From Chaetoderma sp. LZ-2023a (Eukaryota > Mollusca > Caudofoveata > Chaetodermatida > Chaetodermatidae): a DNA stretch of 64,000 bases. A program made the position numbers and the translations under genes. Below are positions 43,326 through 55,271 of the stretch, piece by piece. The notes beneath the pieces were generated by a model. It saw only the letters and a list, made by a program, of their open reading frames with translations. It was not told the origin of the DNA and did not search any database. The stretch covers positions 11,789,797 through 11,853,796 of the forward strand of contig CM067365.1 of the NCBI GenBank assembly GCA_034401795.1, given 5' to 3'. The first letter of the stretch is position 1, and the number at the start of each line of letters is the position of its first letter.

Positions 43326-43575
43326 CGTTGGGTGGGTTGGTGGGTGGGTGGGTGGGGGTGTTGTGTAGGTTCAGGTGTTGAGCGGCCAATGGACTCGGTT
43401 TAGGGTTAGCATTAGAGTTAGGATTAGGGTTAGGTTTAGGGTAGGGTAGGCTGAGGGGTATGGCTAGGTTAGGGTTATGTTAGGGTTAGGGTTGGGGTTA
43501 TGATTAGTATTAGGGTTGGGGTGAGGTGGGTGAGAGGTGTGGGTTTGGAGGGTTTATTGGTTTGATAGGGTTTGG
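43326..43575. repeat. G-rich and telomere-like tract in the Polinton
   Basis: (GGGT)n-type run at 43326-43365, then degenerate TTAGGG/GGGTTA units (for example TTAGGATTAGGGTTAGG) at about 43398-43530. Confidence 0.85.
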
Positions 43576-43900
43576 ATGGTTTGGCGTGTAGGGAGCTGGA
43601 TAGCTGTGAAAAAAAATCTCGTCTGGAAGTATAAAATTTAATCTGTTTTTATCTATGAGGTCAGCGATGGCAGTTGGAGTGACATCAGCTCCATCATCGC
43701 TGCCACCGCTTCCGTCGACGACAATGGCTACATCGATGAGGGCTTCAGGGCTATCGAACTCGGGAGCCTCTTTAACCTAGAGGAGTGACACATCTAAGTC
43801 TGCGCAGGGTCCAGAGACTTCGAAGTTAAATGATAATGCAGGGCAGGATTCATTTGAGGTATTACACGAACATGATTTAAATACTTTAACATCTTTGGAA

Positions 43901-43959
43901 ATCTTGGGAGATATTTATAAAATTTTTATAGCTTTAAAAAACAAAATATCTCCCAAGAT
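43901..43959. repeat. Perfect 16-bp inverted repeat before PolB
   Basis: ATCTTGGGAGATATTT at 43901-43916 is the exact reverse complement of 43944-43959, with a 27-base loop. It could act as a transcription or replication hairpin. Confidence 0.85.
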
Positions 43960-44654
43960 CTTCACACCGGTTCTAATTCTGAAGACGATACATTGCAATG
44001 TAATATAAATATTTGAATGCATGGTCTGATCGATACTGACCTCTTACCCACAGCTCACCAATATTAACCAGTAACCTCCCTCATTACACCCCCAGAGACT
44101 CAACCCCTAAATTCCCTGCCAACATCTAAATGCACAAATGCTACTGTACAATTTTGGAGACTGTTTGAGTTCCCAAGCTCTAACCATGTTAATGCTACCT
44201 ATTCCCAGCCCACCCTAGCTATCTCAAACACACCCACCCCACCAAGACTAACCCACCCTCAGCCGCAACCAACCCCCACCCCACCTCTAACAACTCTGTC
44301 AGCCCACTCTATACACACGTTAAGAAAACTATTAAAAATAATTACAACAATTGCAAAAATAAATCGACTCTAGCCCGCAGTGTTAATTTATTTGAAATTA
44401 ATGATATGGATATGGAAACTAATATGATCGGGGGAGGGTTTAACAATGTAGTGGATGGGGATTCTTCGGGAGATGGGGTGACAGACATTCAGATGCCGTT
44501 GTAACCATTATGCATAGACTCGGCATGCCTGACATCGCTGGTATGTACAATATAACTCTCACTTGCACCTTTCAGTCCAACGTTTTAATATTGCTCTGTC
44601 AACTTTAATCACGACGCCATTATAACCGATAATTTGGTTGAAGTTTCATAGCGC

Positions 44655-47600
44655 GTGTACTCTACGTTCGAAAGAATATTAGAGAGATTTTACTCTGGCA
44701 TGAATGCATCACCTCTAGATTACAGCAGGGTCACAATAAATCACTCCACACTAAACACCCCAATCCATGTGGACTTTGCCCAAGTCCGAGATCTGACAGC
44801 TACAGAAATAATGAATGCACTTTCTGTAGTAAGACAATCTCAAAGAGATGTATGTCTCGCTGGTGACATTTCTATGGAGATTTTTCATGTAGAAATGCCT
44901 AGAGGATCAGAGTGGAATAATAAGCTTGCCAAATTATATCTCGATGATGAAGTCGAAGCCACGTTGAAAAAAAGCTGTATCACTGTTAGGAATCTAGATA
45001 ATACGTGTATGGCCCGATGTTTAGTGATTGTGCTATGTTATCTAGATTCGTCAGCGTCGAAGGCTGAGCATAAGCAGATTAGAAAACACCCTGCACATCT
45101 AGTTAGGTGGGGGTTGGGTCTTAGGTAATAATCAGCAGCAATGGATGAAAGCTCGAGAACTGCACACTCAGGCAGGTATGTCTACTAACATAGCTTGTGG
45201 GCCCGATACTTGGAATGCATTCCAAGACATTTTGGCACTGCTTGGTATTTCTCTATGAGTGTAGAGGAAGGCAGAGAATAAACACCGCATATACAAGGAT
45301 GCAGATAATTGCATTCAAATTCTGCCCTTTATTTGTATAATAATAATTAGCAGCATTAAGGCCTTGAAAGGTTGCAGAAATTACTGCAATGATTGCCCCA
45401 TAGCTTACATGAACCACGATCAACACTCTTGCATAAAACGCTGTCATTTATGTCAAGCGGCTCCACCCTGCAAGCAGATCGCTAATCGCTATTGCGAAGC
45501 TTGTAGCAGATGGTTTAAGAGCAACGGTTGCTATAACAATCATGTTAACTCTGGGATGTGCACCACATCTTGCGGGGACTGTGGCAAACTTCTAGATGTT
45601 GATTCTCGTTCTAAACATCATTGCGGGCAGGGGAAATGTCCTAGTTGCAAGACTGAATTTACGGGACCGCGTTTGTTATATGAAGCATTATAACGAAGAA
45701 CATATGAGCTTTTCCGCGAAACATAAATAAGGACTTATCGTCCATCCCTCAACATTTCATCTTTTATGATTTTGAAATGAATCAAATGACAAAGCATCAT
45801 GAGATTATTTATGTTGTTACTCAGATAGCTTTCTCCATATGAATTAGCAAACCTTGTGACAAGCATTGTGTGGAATGCGATGAACGTTGAAGACAGGTTA
45901 TCTTCGAAGGTGCTAATGCTCTAACTGCTTTCATGCAATGGTTGTTAGTTACGAAATCTGAATGGTAAGCATAAGTCTAATGTTCTAAAGTTTTGTGACT
46001 ACATCGCTATAGCTCATAACAGTCGTGGTTTTGACTTGCATTTAGTAATGGAGATGCTCTTTAGAAACACAGAGCGTAAACCGTCCAACGTAATAATGAA
46101 TGGTAATAACGTGGTGTATTTAAATGTTGGCGACATATATTTTAAGAACAGGCTAGCATTTCTTCCATTTCAACTACATCAACTATCAGCAATATTCAGT
46201 CTACCTAGCAACACAAGGATTTTTTCCATATCTCCTAGACAGTAACGTATACTTTGATTACATGTGGTGGAGTGTACCCAGCGATTGATGCTTAGGGTGC
46301 AGACAGTATGTCGGTGTCAGCACATGAGGGATTTGACACGTGTTATGATGCTGTGAAAGATGGAGTTTTCAATTTCTGGGATGCCATGAGACTTTACTGC
46401 AGGTCTGACATAGATATTCTACGGATGGTTTGCGGTAAATTTCATGATGTGTTCATCCGTGAAACTGGGATACTGCCTTTTGTGTCATCTATGACTTCAG
46501 CGTCATTATGTAATAAGGTATTTAGGGCTAACTAAATGATCATAAGCTAGTAGCTCCACCTGTTATGGGGTACGTTAACCTATGTAACTAGAAACGTTAC
46601 TCCATAGAAGCATGTAAGTGGCTAGATTACCTGGCTCATTCTAAGAACGTCTTCATTAAACACGCTCTAACGGGTGGCGAACACAAAGTGTTTACCTGAT
46701 CGCTGGATGGTTATTGCCCAGACATGGACGAGTACTTTGAGTATTATGGCTGCTACGTACATACGCATCCGAAATTGCTGATATAACAATGTATCAGAAG
46801 ACGCTTTCTAAATCTAGTGAGTTTAGACGTGTGTGTTTGTGTTTGAAGGTAGTTGAAATGTGGGGTTGAGATCTTAAGGCCCATAGGCTTAAGGACCCTA
46901 GCATTAATGCTTTTCTGAATGCTAGAACATATCATGAACTGCTTGTCATGCACGATGCCCTCTATGGTGGCCGCACCAGTGCCATACATTTCCATTAACA
47001 GGCCACAGCATATGTGTATATAGTGTACTTGGATATCACTTCACTATATCCTTATGTTTGTAAGACCCACGAGTACCCTCTAGGTGAACCGGAAGTAATC
47101 ATTACAGATTTTAAGCCGGTAGAGGAGTTAGTGCTTACTTCGGTCTGATAAAATGTGTCTGTTTGCCTCCTAAAGATTTATTCTTTCCTGTCTTCCCCTA
47201 CAAATGTAACAAACATTTTTTCTTTCCATTGTGCACCAAATGGGCTTATGATTTGCAGAGTACTGAATGTACTCACAGTGATAGTGAGCATGCTTTACAT
47301 GGTGTATGGACGTCTGTGGAGTTGATGGAGGTGGTACATAGTGGGTACTGTATTTAGAGTTTATCAAGATATGGCACTATGAAGAGCATACTGATACACT
47401 TTTCAATGGATGCATCGATAACTTTTTGAAAATTAAGCAAGAAGCATCATGGTATCCCAAAGATGTGGTCACCGATTCGCAGAAAGACATGTATGTTCTG
47501 GAATATTTTGAACATGAGGGGAGTAAATTATATAAATCTATGATAATTCAAAATAAGGGCCTTAGAACCATGACAAAACAGGTACTGAATTCTTTGTGGG

Positions 47601-48281
47601 GTTATCCTTTGCTTAACCCCTACCAAAGCATGAATATGTCAATTCAGATAGCACCATGTTGAAGTTGGTTATGGATAGAATGATTTCTGTCAATAGCTAT
47701 CTATGTATGTAACAACAGCACTCTCTTAATGCACTATCGTGAGTTTAACCAATTCGTATCCTCAGCTAGTCATACCAATGTTGTGATCGCTGCGTTTGTC
47801 ATGAGTTACACCAGGGTTCATTGATACAAAGTATAATAGCTGTAGGCTCGAGTTGTATCTATCATGATACAGATTCTATCATGTATGTTAAGAAATGTGA
47901 TAAACCTCACCTAATGCCCGTTTTCCACGACATACTCCTGCAGTGAAATAACTGAGATTGTTAGTACTGGCCAGAAGAGTTATGCATACATACAGTTAGA
48001 TGAACAGACAAGGGATATCAAGAATGTCTGCAAGTTTAAGGGCTTATCTTTAAATTACAGGAGTAAGGGATTGGGGTTTGAGACTCTGTTAGCCATCTTC
48101 AAAGATAATAATCTCGAAACATTTGCTCAGTATCCTAATACTATCATTAGAAGTAAAGATCATAGACTTTTGATGCTGAGGATGCTGAGAAACGTTTCGG
48201 ATTTACTTACAAAAAAAGGATAATTTTTAATAACTATTATACTAAACCATATGGCTTTCAGGATATCCCTAGGATCTAATT
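44655..48281 (+). pseudogene. pPolB: Protein-primed family B DNA polymerase (Polinton PolB), broken
   Basis: PolB copies the element from protein-primed ends. Four parts remain in order. The N-terminal region (44655-45128, 157 codons; TLNTPIHVDFAQ, CITVRNLDNTCMARCL) is typical of Polinton PolB. A Cys/His-rich region (45364-45693) has repeated C-x2-C pairs. The 3'-5' exonuclease region has FYDFEMNQ near 45762, HNSRGFDLHLVMEML near 46017 and YCRSDIDILR near 46399. The polymerase region has LDITSLYPYV at about 47028, NSLWGYP at about 47588 and YHDTDSI at about 47860. Many stops and shifts separate them; none gives a complete enzyme. Confidence 0.9.
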
Positions 48282-49330
48282 TTATGATAGTGGGTGTGTG
48301 TGGGAAAGTTGAGAGGTGTTTTTGGTTTGGGGTAGGTTGGGGGTGTCAAACATAAATTTTGTACACTGTATAACGTGCTAACATGTAACGTAGAAGAATA
48401 CTAGCATACCCCTCATCGAGAATGAGTAAGTAATCTTATGCTTTATTATTATTGGCATAATGTGCTAACCCGTAACATGGAAGATTACTAGCATACCCTT
48501 CATCGAGGGGGGGGGGGTTAATTAATCTTATACTTTATTATTATCGGGTAGGAATGTGTGGAGATCGATACCAGGTTATAGGGTTGTGGGGTGGGGAAGG
48601 GTCAGACTCCAGTAAATTATGTTATATTCACACGTTGAGCTGGTTTTAAAACATTATTTAAAACCTATTTAAAGTATACCCTGCACACCCTCCCACACAT
48701 TGAAAATTAATTTCTCTCCAAACCATACCTTTGTAAAAAAAATCCCTGCCTTATCTTTACACCCAACCTGTTATGGGTTCAGTATCACTTAGATTATTTT
48801 CAAATTTAATTACTAGCTCTAAAATCAGTTTCGCGTAATACCTCGGTTGAATCATTCATTTCATCTATCGCTTAACCTTACAGGTCATTGGATCCCGCTC
48901 GAAAACATTTGTATATTTTATATTATAATTAAATTATTGTTTGTATTTGTTTTACACATAATTCGTTTTTATATTTTCCCTTTTAATTGAAAAAACTGAA
49001 AGAATCATCGCCTATAACCCGTCCAAACCCTGAGTCAACATAGATTGGAATTGTGTCCTAATATTGTGTGGCCACTCGAACCACGTTCAAAATGTAATAG
49101 GTTGTTGTTATTAATCTAAATCGATTGAAAATTGATTCACTGAATGTTGTACGACTCTGGTGAGCATTAGAAGTAGTCAGAGCTGGTTTAAATCTCAACT
49201 AATAATAACTAACTGCCTGTCCTTACGTGATACATAGACTCTTGTACATTGTCACGGCTAAAAAGTGCAGAGGTTCAGGTAATTAATAATCAATTTATTC
49301 GACTAACAGAGTCGGCTTCCACAATCACAC
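48282..49330. other. Polinton region after PolB
   Basis: A G-rich stretch (48288-48350), then a tandem pair of about 90-110 bp (48370-48453 and 48462-48545; TACTAGCATACCC and CTTTATTATTAT shared). The rest is AT-rich, with no gene. Confidence 0.6.
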
Positions 49331-49974
49331 GACAATTGTCCCTACGAAATAGACTGACCATTTAGAATTACAATCATCCTTATGCAATTGCACTCATTAA
49401 CCCTTGTCAATCAGCATTGCGCTAATTACTTTTATGCTCACCTCATTAAATGCCAGGAGACACGTGATTTAATGGGAAGGTGGGTCTTCGCAATTGAATG
49501 AGTTCTCCAAATCAGGAGAAGACGAGTCCATACATGTAACCTGTCAATTATACTTACGTAATGCATTAACCCTTGTCAATCAGCATTATGCTAATTACCC
49601 TTAAGCTCACCTCATCAGATGCCAGGAGACGTGTGACTTAACGAGGTGGCAGGGCTTCGTGATTGAATGAGTTCTCAGAGTCAGGAAAAGACGAATCTAG
49701 ACATGTAACCTGTCGATCATTCTTAATTACCCCTATTAACCCTTGTCAATCATTACGCTAATTATCCCAATTATCCTCATTGGATGGCAGGAGTCACGTG
49801 ATTTAATGAAGGGGAGGGGCTTATGGACATCCTTTACATCTAACAGCCAGTCAGAATGGCGGAGAGCTAGACCCTGATTTTCACACCTTTACAAAAGGTG
49901 GTGGAGATCAAAGGAAAAGCATAACAAAAGAAAAAAGCTGTAAAAATCCGGGGCCAGCTCGCCCAACCTCTACT
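49330..49974 (-). repeat. Polinton right terminal inverted repeat
   Basis: The outer part mirrors the left end. Inside it are three subterminal units (about 49385-49545, 49560-49725, 49740-49830) sharing CATTAACCCTTGTCAATCA, GCTCACCTCAT and CCAGGAGACACGTG-like segments; the left end has two. Confidence 0.88.
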
Positions 49975-50262
49975 ACTATACTTGTCAGAAGTTGGATATT
50001 TTGTAACTAATTTGACTGGGTGCTGTTGCTGCGTATGGCCTAAGTATTCAACCGAATATTTATTAAATAGTCAAGACATACAATTCGTACAACAACGCAT
50101 AGTCCGTCTATGCATAGTCCGTCATGCGTTCATGACGTACTTATCTACGCCATTCATGGCATCATAATGATTTCATTCATTATGATGTCGTTCTACACGT
50201 CACGTAGTTGATTATGACGTCATATGATGGATGGATGGATAAAGTGGAAAGGTTCATTGACA
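49975..50262 (+). mobile_element. MITE family A right half, split by the Polinton
   Basis: Resumes at ACTATAC, then GGATATTTTGTAACTAATTT, GACTGGGTGCTGTTGCTGC, GTCAAGACATACAATTCG, TATGACGTCATATG and ends AAAGTGGAAAGG. Confidence 0.88.
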
Positions 50263-50332
50263 TACATAGGCTGCCGCTGGCACGTCTGAAGAATAAAAGT
50301 ACTGCTAATATTTGATTTGTCGCATAATCTAG

Positions 50333-50475
50333 GAGCCCTCTAGTCCTATGTGTAATGGTAACGGTACATTAGCGTGCGGCGTATGCATCTGCAACCCAGG
50401 CCGTGGTGGAAAACAGTGTGAATGCGACAAGACTGCCGGTACTGTAGACTTTGCGGAAACAGGCAGCTGCAAGGC
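50333..50475 (+). CDS. Integrin beta exon 11: I-EGF1
   Basis: Acceptor CGCATAATCTAG, donor GTAAGT. It joins exon 10 in phase 0. The peptide contains [20 protein letters not shown] and [10 protein letters not shown], the I-EGF1 pattern C-x-GxGT-x-xCGxCxCxPGxxGxxCEC. It ends two bases into a codon. This is the last integrin exon seen; intron 10 before it is 20.9 kb. Confidence 0.94.
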
Positions 50476-50514
50476 GTAAGTTCGATGATGTTTCGCAAGA
50501 TTTACGCCAGAGAA

Positions 50515-50680
50515 GAGAGAGGGTGTGGCACGAGAGAATGAGAGGGTCAGAGGGAGAGGGGAGAGAGCGGAGGTGGGGACAAGGGTGTGTGGTGTGGTGA
50601 GTGGTGGGTGGGGAGGGGGAGAGGGAGAGTGAGAGCAGGAGGGGAAGGGGTTAGGGTGGAATGGAAATAGGAATAGATGC
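50515..50680. repeat. GA-rich purine tract
   Basis: GAGAGAGGGTG, GGGAGAGGGGAGAGAG and similar low-complexity units. No gene. Confidence 0.85.
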
Positions 50681-52195
50681 TGAGATGGAAAAACAAAAGC
50701 GTGAGGTATCGCTGGGTACAGACATAATAGTTAGTGGCCCTTAAAATAGCCATTAAGCAGATGCTTAAACTATACAATAGAAGAATACAATTTAACCTAA
50801 CACAATTTGGTATCATATGCTTAACTGAATCGAAACTTAGTGTATATGACGTAATTAATGTACATGGCTATACGCACGCCATGGTTAACATGGCAACATG
50901 CAAAGGCCGCTCAGGTGGGTGTATCCCTACTATATAAAAACAGACTTTCACAATATATAAGAATAATTAACACAGTTTTGATTTAAAATTACCAAGGAAA
51001 TCTTGGGCCGGGACATACTATGTGAGATTTTATATGTCCCTCTCGAAATCTCAGACTACTTGGCTATTACACGTTTTGACACCCTTTAATTGAAGATGGT
51101 GGCACACTTGTAATCCTTATGGGGGATTCCAATGCCCGTATGAGACACCAAGAAGATTGCCTAGAGGTAGGCGACGAAAGCCTAGAAGTGAAAATCATGG
51201 GAGATGTCTTCGCACCAGAATCTGCAAGCCCTGAAGTAACATTGCCCACGATAGGCATACCACTAGATCGATACAGCATTCATAACCAAACAAACAATTA
51301 TGGACACAGGCTAATTGAAATGTGTAAAAATTTAAACATAAATATAATAAACGGCAGTGTAGGAGCAGATACAAAGATTGGACAGCTAACATGCAAATAC
51401 ACAAGCGGTGTTGACTATCGCATAGCGTCTTCCTCACTCTTTCTAGTCTGACATAATTTAGAAAGACTGGATTTTCATGAATTGCTGTCGGACATCCACA
51501 ATCCCATAAATATGTCCATAACACCAACAGAGAATTCGACAATAGATAATAACTGGAACAACAAATCGGCGAACAATATGTCTCATCCAAAAATAAAATG
51601 GCAAGCAGATAGCATTACTGAGTTCCAAAATGACTTAGATTTAAGTCTTAAAGTCCAAAACATTTTGCATCAACTAGCCACGTTAGGAGAAAGCCAAGAA
51701 ACATTTGAGAAACCATATATAGTGTATAAGCAAATTCGAGGGCGATTGGCCGGATGAATAAAGGAGCGCAGTAAAAAGAAATGGCCATGCAAACACAGAC
51801 AATCCATGGTTCAAGGAAGCCCGTAAGAAAAAAAAGATAAGACTTCTACAAACTTAAATGGCAATATTTAAATATTAACATGATGATAGTAAGGAGCAAT
51901 TGCAAACTGCAAGCAAAGCATGAAAAGAATTGCATAAACAATATATACATTGTACTTTAAAAAGTTTACACATAAATTACTAAACATGAAAGGCTGCGAG
52001 CCTAAGTCTTTTTGGAAATTGATACATGGAAAGGGGAAACATATACAGAGCATGCAGAGATCCCAGAAGAGATACATTTACACTACTCCCGAATGCTAAA
52101 CGAGGCCACAGAGGCAATCGATCAAAATGACTTCGGCTATGCTGCAACTGTAAGTTCAAACGATGCTCTAAATTACCGTCTTCAGTGGATAAAGT

Positions 52196-52385
52196 AATGT
52201 ATGATTACTGTATTCTGCGGCTGTAGTAGACACAACCTACAGCTGCAATCAGTCCTTCTACACCTTTGGCCACTGTGTCTTAACCTCAGCCGAAATCTTT
52301 AGCTTCCTCAAGTCCATCCTTGACTTGAGTGTACCGAGTCCTGCTAGCTTGAGGTCACCTCGTAGGACGTTTAGCAGATTTATGT
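52196..52385 (-). mobile_element. 5'-truncated LINE A insertion inside LINE B
   Basis: Reverse complement of LINE A's 3' end (about 7080-7265): GATTACTGTATTCTGCGG, CTACAGCTGCAATCAGTCCT and TTGAGGTCACCTCGTA are shared. GTAATG and ATGTAATTATG flank it, perhaps a short decayed target duplication. Confidence 0.88.
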
Positions 52386-53196
52386 AATTATGTCCTCTTC
52401 TCGCTTTGTATTTGCAGAAGTAATCGCTGCAATCAACAAACTACAAAACAATAAGGCATGTGACACCAATCAAATAATTAACAAGTTGCTAAAACATTTA
52501 AACCATGCTCTAATAGTGGTATGCACCAAACTGTTTAAAACAATCTTAGAGTCTGGACCCATACCAAAACAATGAGCCACTGGGTCATAGGTCGGCCTGA
52601 TAATTATGGGGGCGTCACTTTACTCAGCTGCATTGGCAAGCTCTTTGATGCTGTGGCCAACACTACAATAGACTGACAAAATATACAGAAAGTATAGAAC
52701 TCATTGGGGAGGAACAAGCAGGCTTCCGAGCTGGCGACTCCACACACGACCATAATTTTGCCCTAAAATCTTAAATATATATATACCTACCAAAACATAA
52801 AAGACTATACTGCACTTTCCAGGACCACAAGAAAGTACCTGTGGATGAAATTATTTTAAAATAATATAAAAGATAAAATCTTTTATTGATTTTTAACTTG
52901 CGTTAAGAGTTTTTTCCATGCAGTATTGGCGTCCGACAGGGTGATAATCTACCACCCCACCCCTTAATATTCGCAATAATTCTAAACGATCCTGCACAGA
53001 CGATCTCCACATCATACAATGGCCTCTCTGAAATTAAAAATGCCACAGAGCGCATGCGTTTAAATGCTAACTTGCAACTGTTTTTTTAAACTATTTATTC
53101 TTTTATACGCGGACGATACAATAATAATGGCCGAGTCCCCACAAGAGATGCAAAAAGCAGTAAACACATTAAATGATTACTGCCAAACATGGGAAT

Positions 53197-53593
53197 GGAC
53201 TTTTCCATTTCTAGCTATGCCCCGCCCATCACTAGCTAAGCTCCACCCACACCTCGCCATGTTGGGAATGATCGATCCCAGAATGCCCTAGCTATCAATT
53301 TACTGAAAACTATACAGGGAAGCTGCTGAATATTTTGTAACTAATTTGACTGGGTGTTGTTGCTGCCTATGGCAGCAACAGCGCCAAGTCAAATTAGTTT
53401 CAAAATATTCAACAGAATATTTATTAAATAGTAAAAGCAAACAATTTGTGCAACAAGGCATAGACAGTCTTCAAATATGCGTTCGTGACGTAGTTATCGG
53501 CATCATTCATGACGTCATTCATTATGATGTCATTGTACACATCGCGCAGTTCATTATGACGCCATATGATCGGTGGGTACTCTGGAAAGGTGA
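53197..53593 (+). mobile_element. MITE family A, best-preserved copy, inside LINE B
   Basis: About 397 bases, from TTTTCCATTTCTAGC to CTCTGGAAAGGT. Ends are short inverted repeats around CTTTCCA/TGGAAAG. The core is a near-perfect palindrome with about 45-base arms: TTGAATATTTTGTAACTAAT through GCTGCC-TAT-GGCAGC back to AAATATTCAACAG. Flanks GAATGGAC and GAATGTAC look like an 8-bp target duplication (7 of 8), which would fit hAT-type elements. No coding capacity. It splits the LINE B reverse transcriptase. Confidence 0.88.
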
Positions 53594-55271
53594 ATGTACG
53601 TAAATGCACCAAAAACAAAAGCCATAGTTTTCTCTTGAGGGAAAGTCCGAGAGCTGCACATCTTTAAACTAGGCGACAAAAAGTGGCGATTGTGGAAGAC
53701 CTTTGCTATTTAGGAGTTAAATTTACATGCAACGGGCGATTTTCTAGTGCTATAAAACACATGCATGCCAAAGCCAGTAGATCCATGTTCTGCCTAATAT
53801 GAAGGGAAGGGGCCCTTCCCCTGGCCAATGATGGCCAGTTATATCTTCTCGAAACAATGTTGCTGCCAATTCTGCTATATGGATGTGAAATATGTGGAGT
53901 CAAACAGGTGGCAGAACAATTACACACACGATTCTTTAAAATAATACTAGGGGTTAAAAACACAGCACATTCCGCGATGATTTATGGGTTTATTTAAATC
54001 TAAAGATGGCCTGCTTCTGGAGAAAACTGGTTAATGGCAAAGCATCCGAAATATTCGCCAAGTTATACAAATTACTTCTCCATCTATGTAGAGAAAATGA
54101 GTTCGGACGGCCCCGGATTCTACATTAAAAAAACCTCTAGATGAGGCTGGCTTATCGAACCTATGGCTAAGTCGACACCGCTGCAATATAGAATGGCTAA
54201 AGACTACCGTAAAGCAAAGATTGTATGATCAATATCTTCAAACTTGTAGGGGGTGGGTACGATTTTCGAGAGTAGCCTTTGCATTCCATATAGAATTTTC
54301 AAGTACGATAAAAAACTAGAACATTATCTTACCTTTCTCCCTGTGACATAATTGAGCTTCTGTGTACATTTAAAATTAGTAACTATAAATTACCAACAGA
54401 GCCGGGAACAAGTGGCGATATCCTTCCGATTCATGCACAACTCTATACAATATGCAAGGAAAACAGTATGGGTGATGAGTTCCATTACCTGTTTGAATGT
54501 CCGGCCTTAAACACTGAGAGGAAACTACCTTGACAAATACTTGAGAGTATGCCCAAATACAATTAAAATGAACCAGCTATTTAACAAGCAGAGACAGAAA
54601 AATCTAATAGCATTATTTAAATGTGTGGACGCCATAATGTAACGATTCACAGAAGAAAGAAATGAACACGAAATGGTGATGCTACGTGAGGCCTGCATGC
54701 TAGTGACCGCCTGGGAGAACTTGCGATGCAACGAAAAAAGAGCCTAAGATACGAGCTCCAATTACCTTCTAGAAAACACTGACCTATACACAGCAAGTAC
54801 CCCCCCCCCACACTTAACGTGTGGGACTGCAGGCATGGACACAAACAAAGTGTGACATACCCCCAACCAATGCATTAAGCAGCTTCATATATACCCTCAA
54901 GTGACAGGCCCAAATCATGAACTAAACGTAATATGATGAAACGCTTCATTAACACAGTAACTGTGGCTGCAGCCAGTGCTACAGAGTTTACTGCAAATAC
55001 TACTACTACTATTTTTTTTTTTTTTGAAAAACCGACGCTGACGCAGTCGGACACACTTCACGGAGGAACTCCTTTAAAAAGGCTTGCAAACCCCCAGAAA
55101 AAAACTGGTGAACTAGTAAGACTGATCAATATTACACCAAAACAAATGATAAATAATGAGCATTAATACAATCTATAAATACATATGGCTTAAATAGTAT
55201 AGATACAAATCTAATAGGCTGATAAAGATCCGATAGCAAAACAAAACTTAACAAAGGCATTAATATTCAAC

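Larger units (their letters stand above)
30232..49974. mobile_element. Maverick/Polinton DNA transposon, 19.7 kb, decayed
   Basis: Ends are inverted repeats beginning AGTAGAGGT and then GGGCGAGCTGG. Flanking six-base copies AATATA (30226-30231) and ACTATA (49975-49980) form a 5/6 target duplication; other MITE copies read GAAAACTATAC at this point, so ACTATA was the target. The length, 6-bp duplication, 5'-AG end, packaging ATPase and family B DNA polymerase are all typical of Polintons, virus-like self-synthesising transposons. No integrase or protease was recognised. PolB and ATPase are broken by stops and shifts, so the copy is not autonomous. Confidence 0.95.
50720..55200 (+). pseudogene. 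LINE B: dead non-LTR retrotransposon with two nested inserts
   Basis: APE-type endonuclease pieces: IICLTESKLSVYDVINVHGY (about 50810) and LMGDSNARMR (about 51115). RT pieces: INKLQNNKACDTNQIINKLL (about 52430), GVRQGDNLPPH (about 52926) and LLYADDTIIMAES (about 53101). After the MITE insert, APKTKAIVFSRGK (about 53605) resumes the RT C-terminal part, and CKENSMGDEFHYLFECP (about 54452) is a zinc-binding C-terminal motif. Numerous stops. LINE A's 3' end is inserted at 52196-52385, a MITE at 53197-53593. Clade not assigned; the tail near 55008 has a T13-14 run. Confidence 0.85.
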
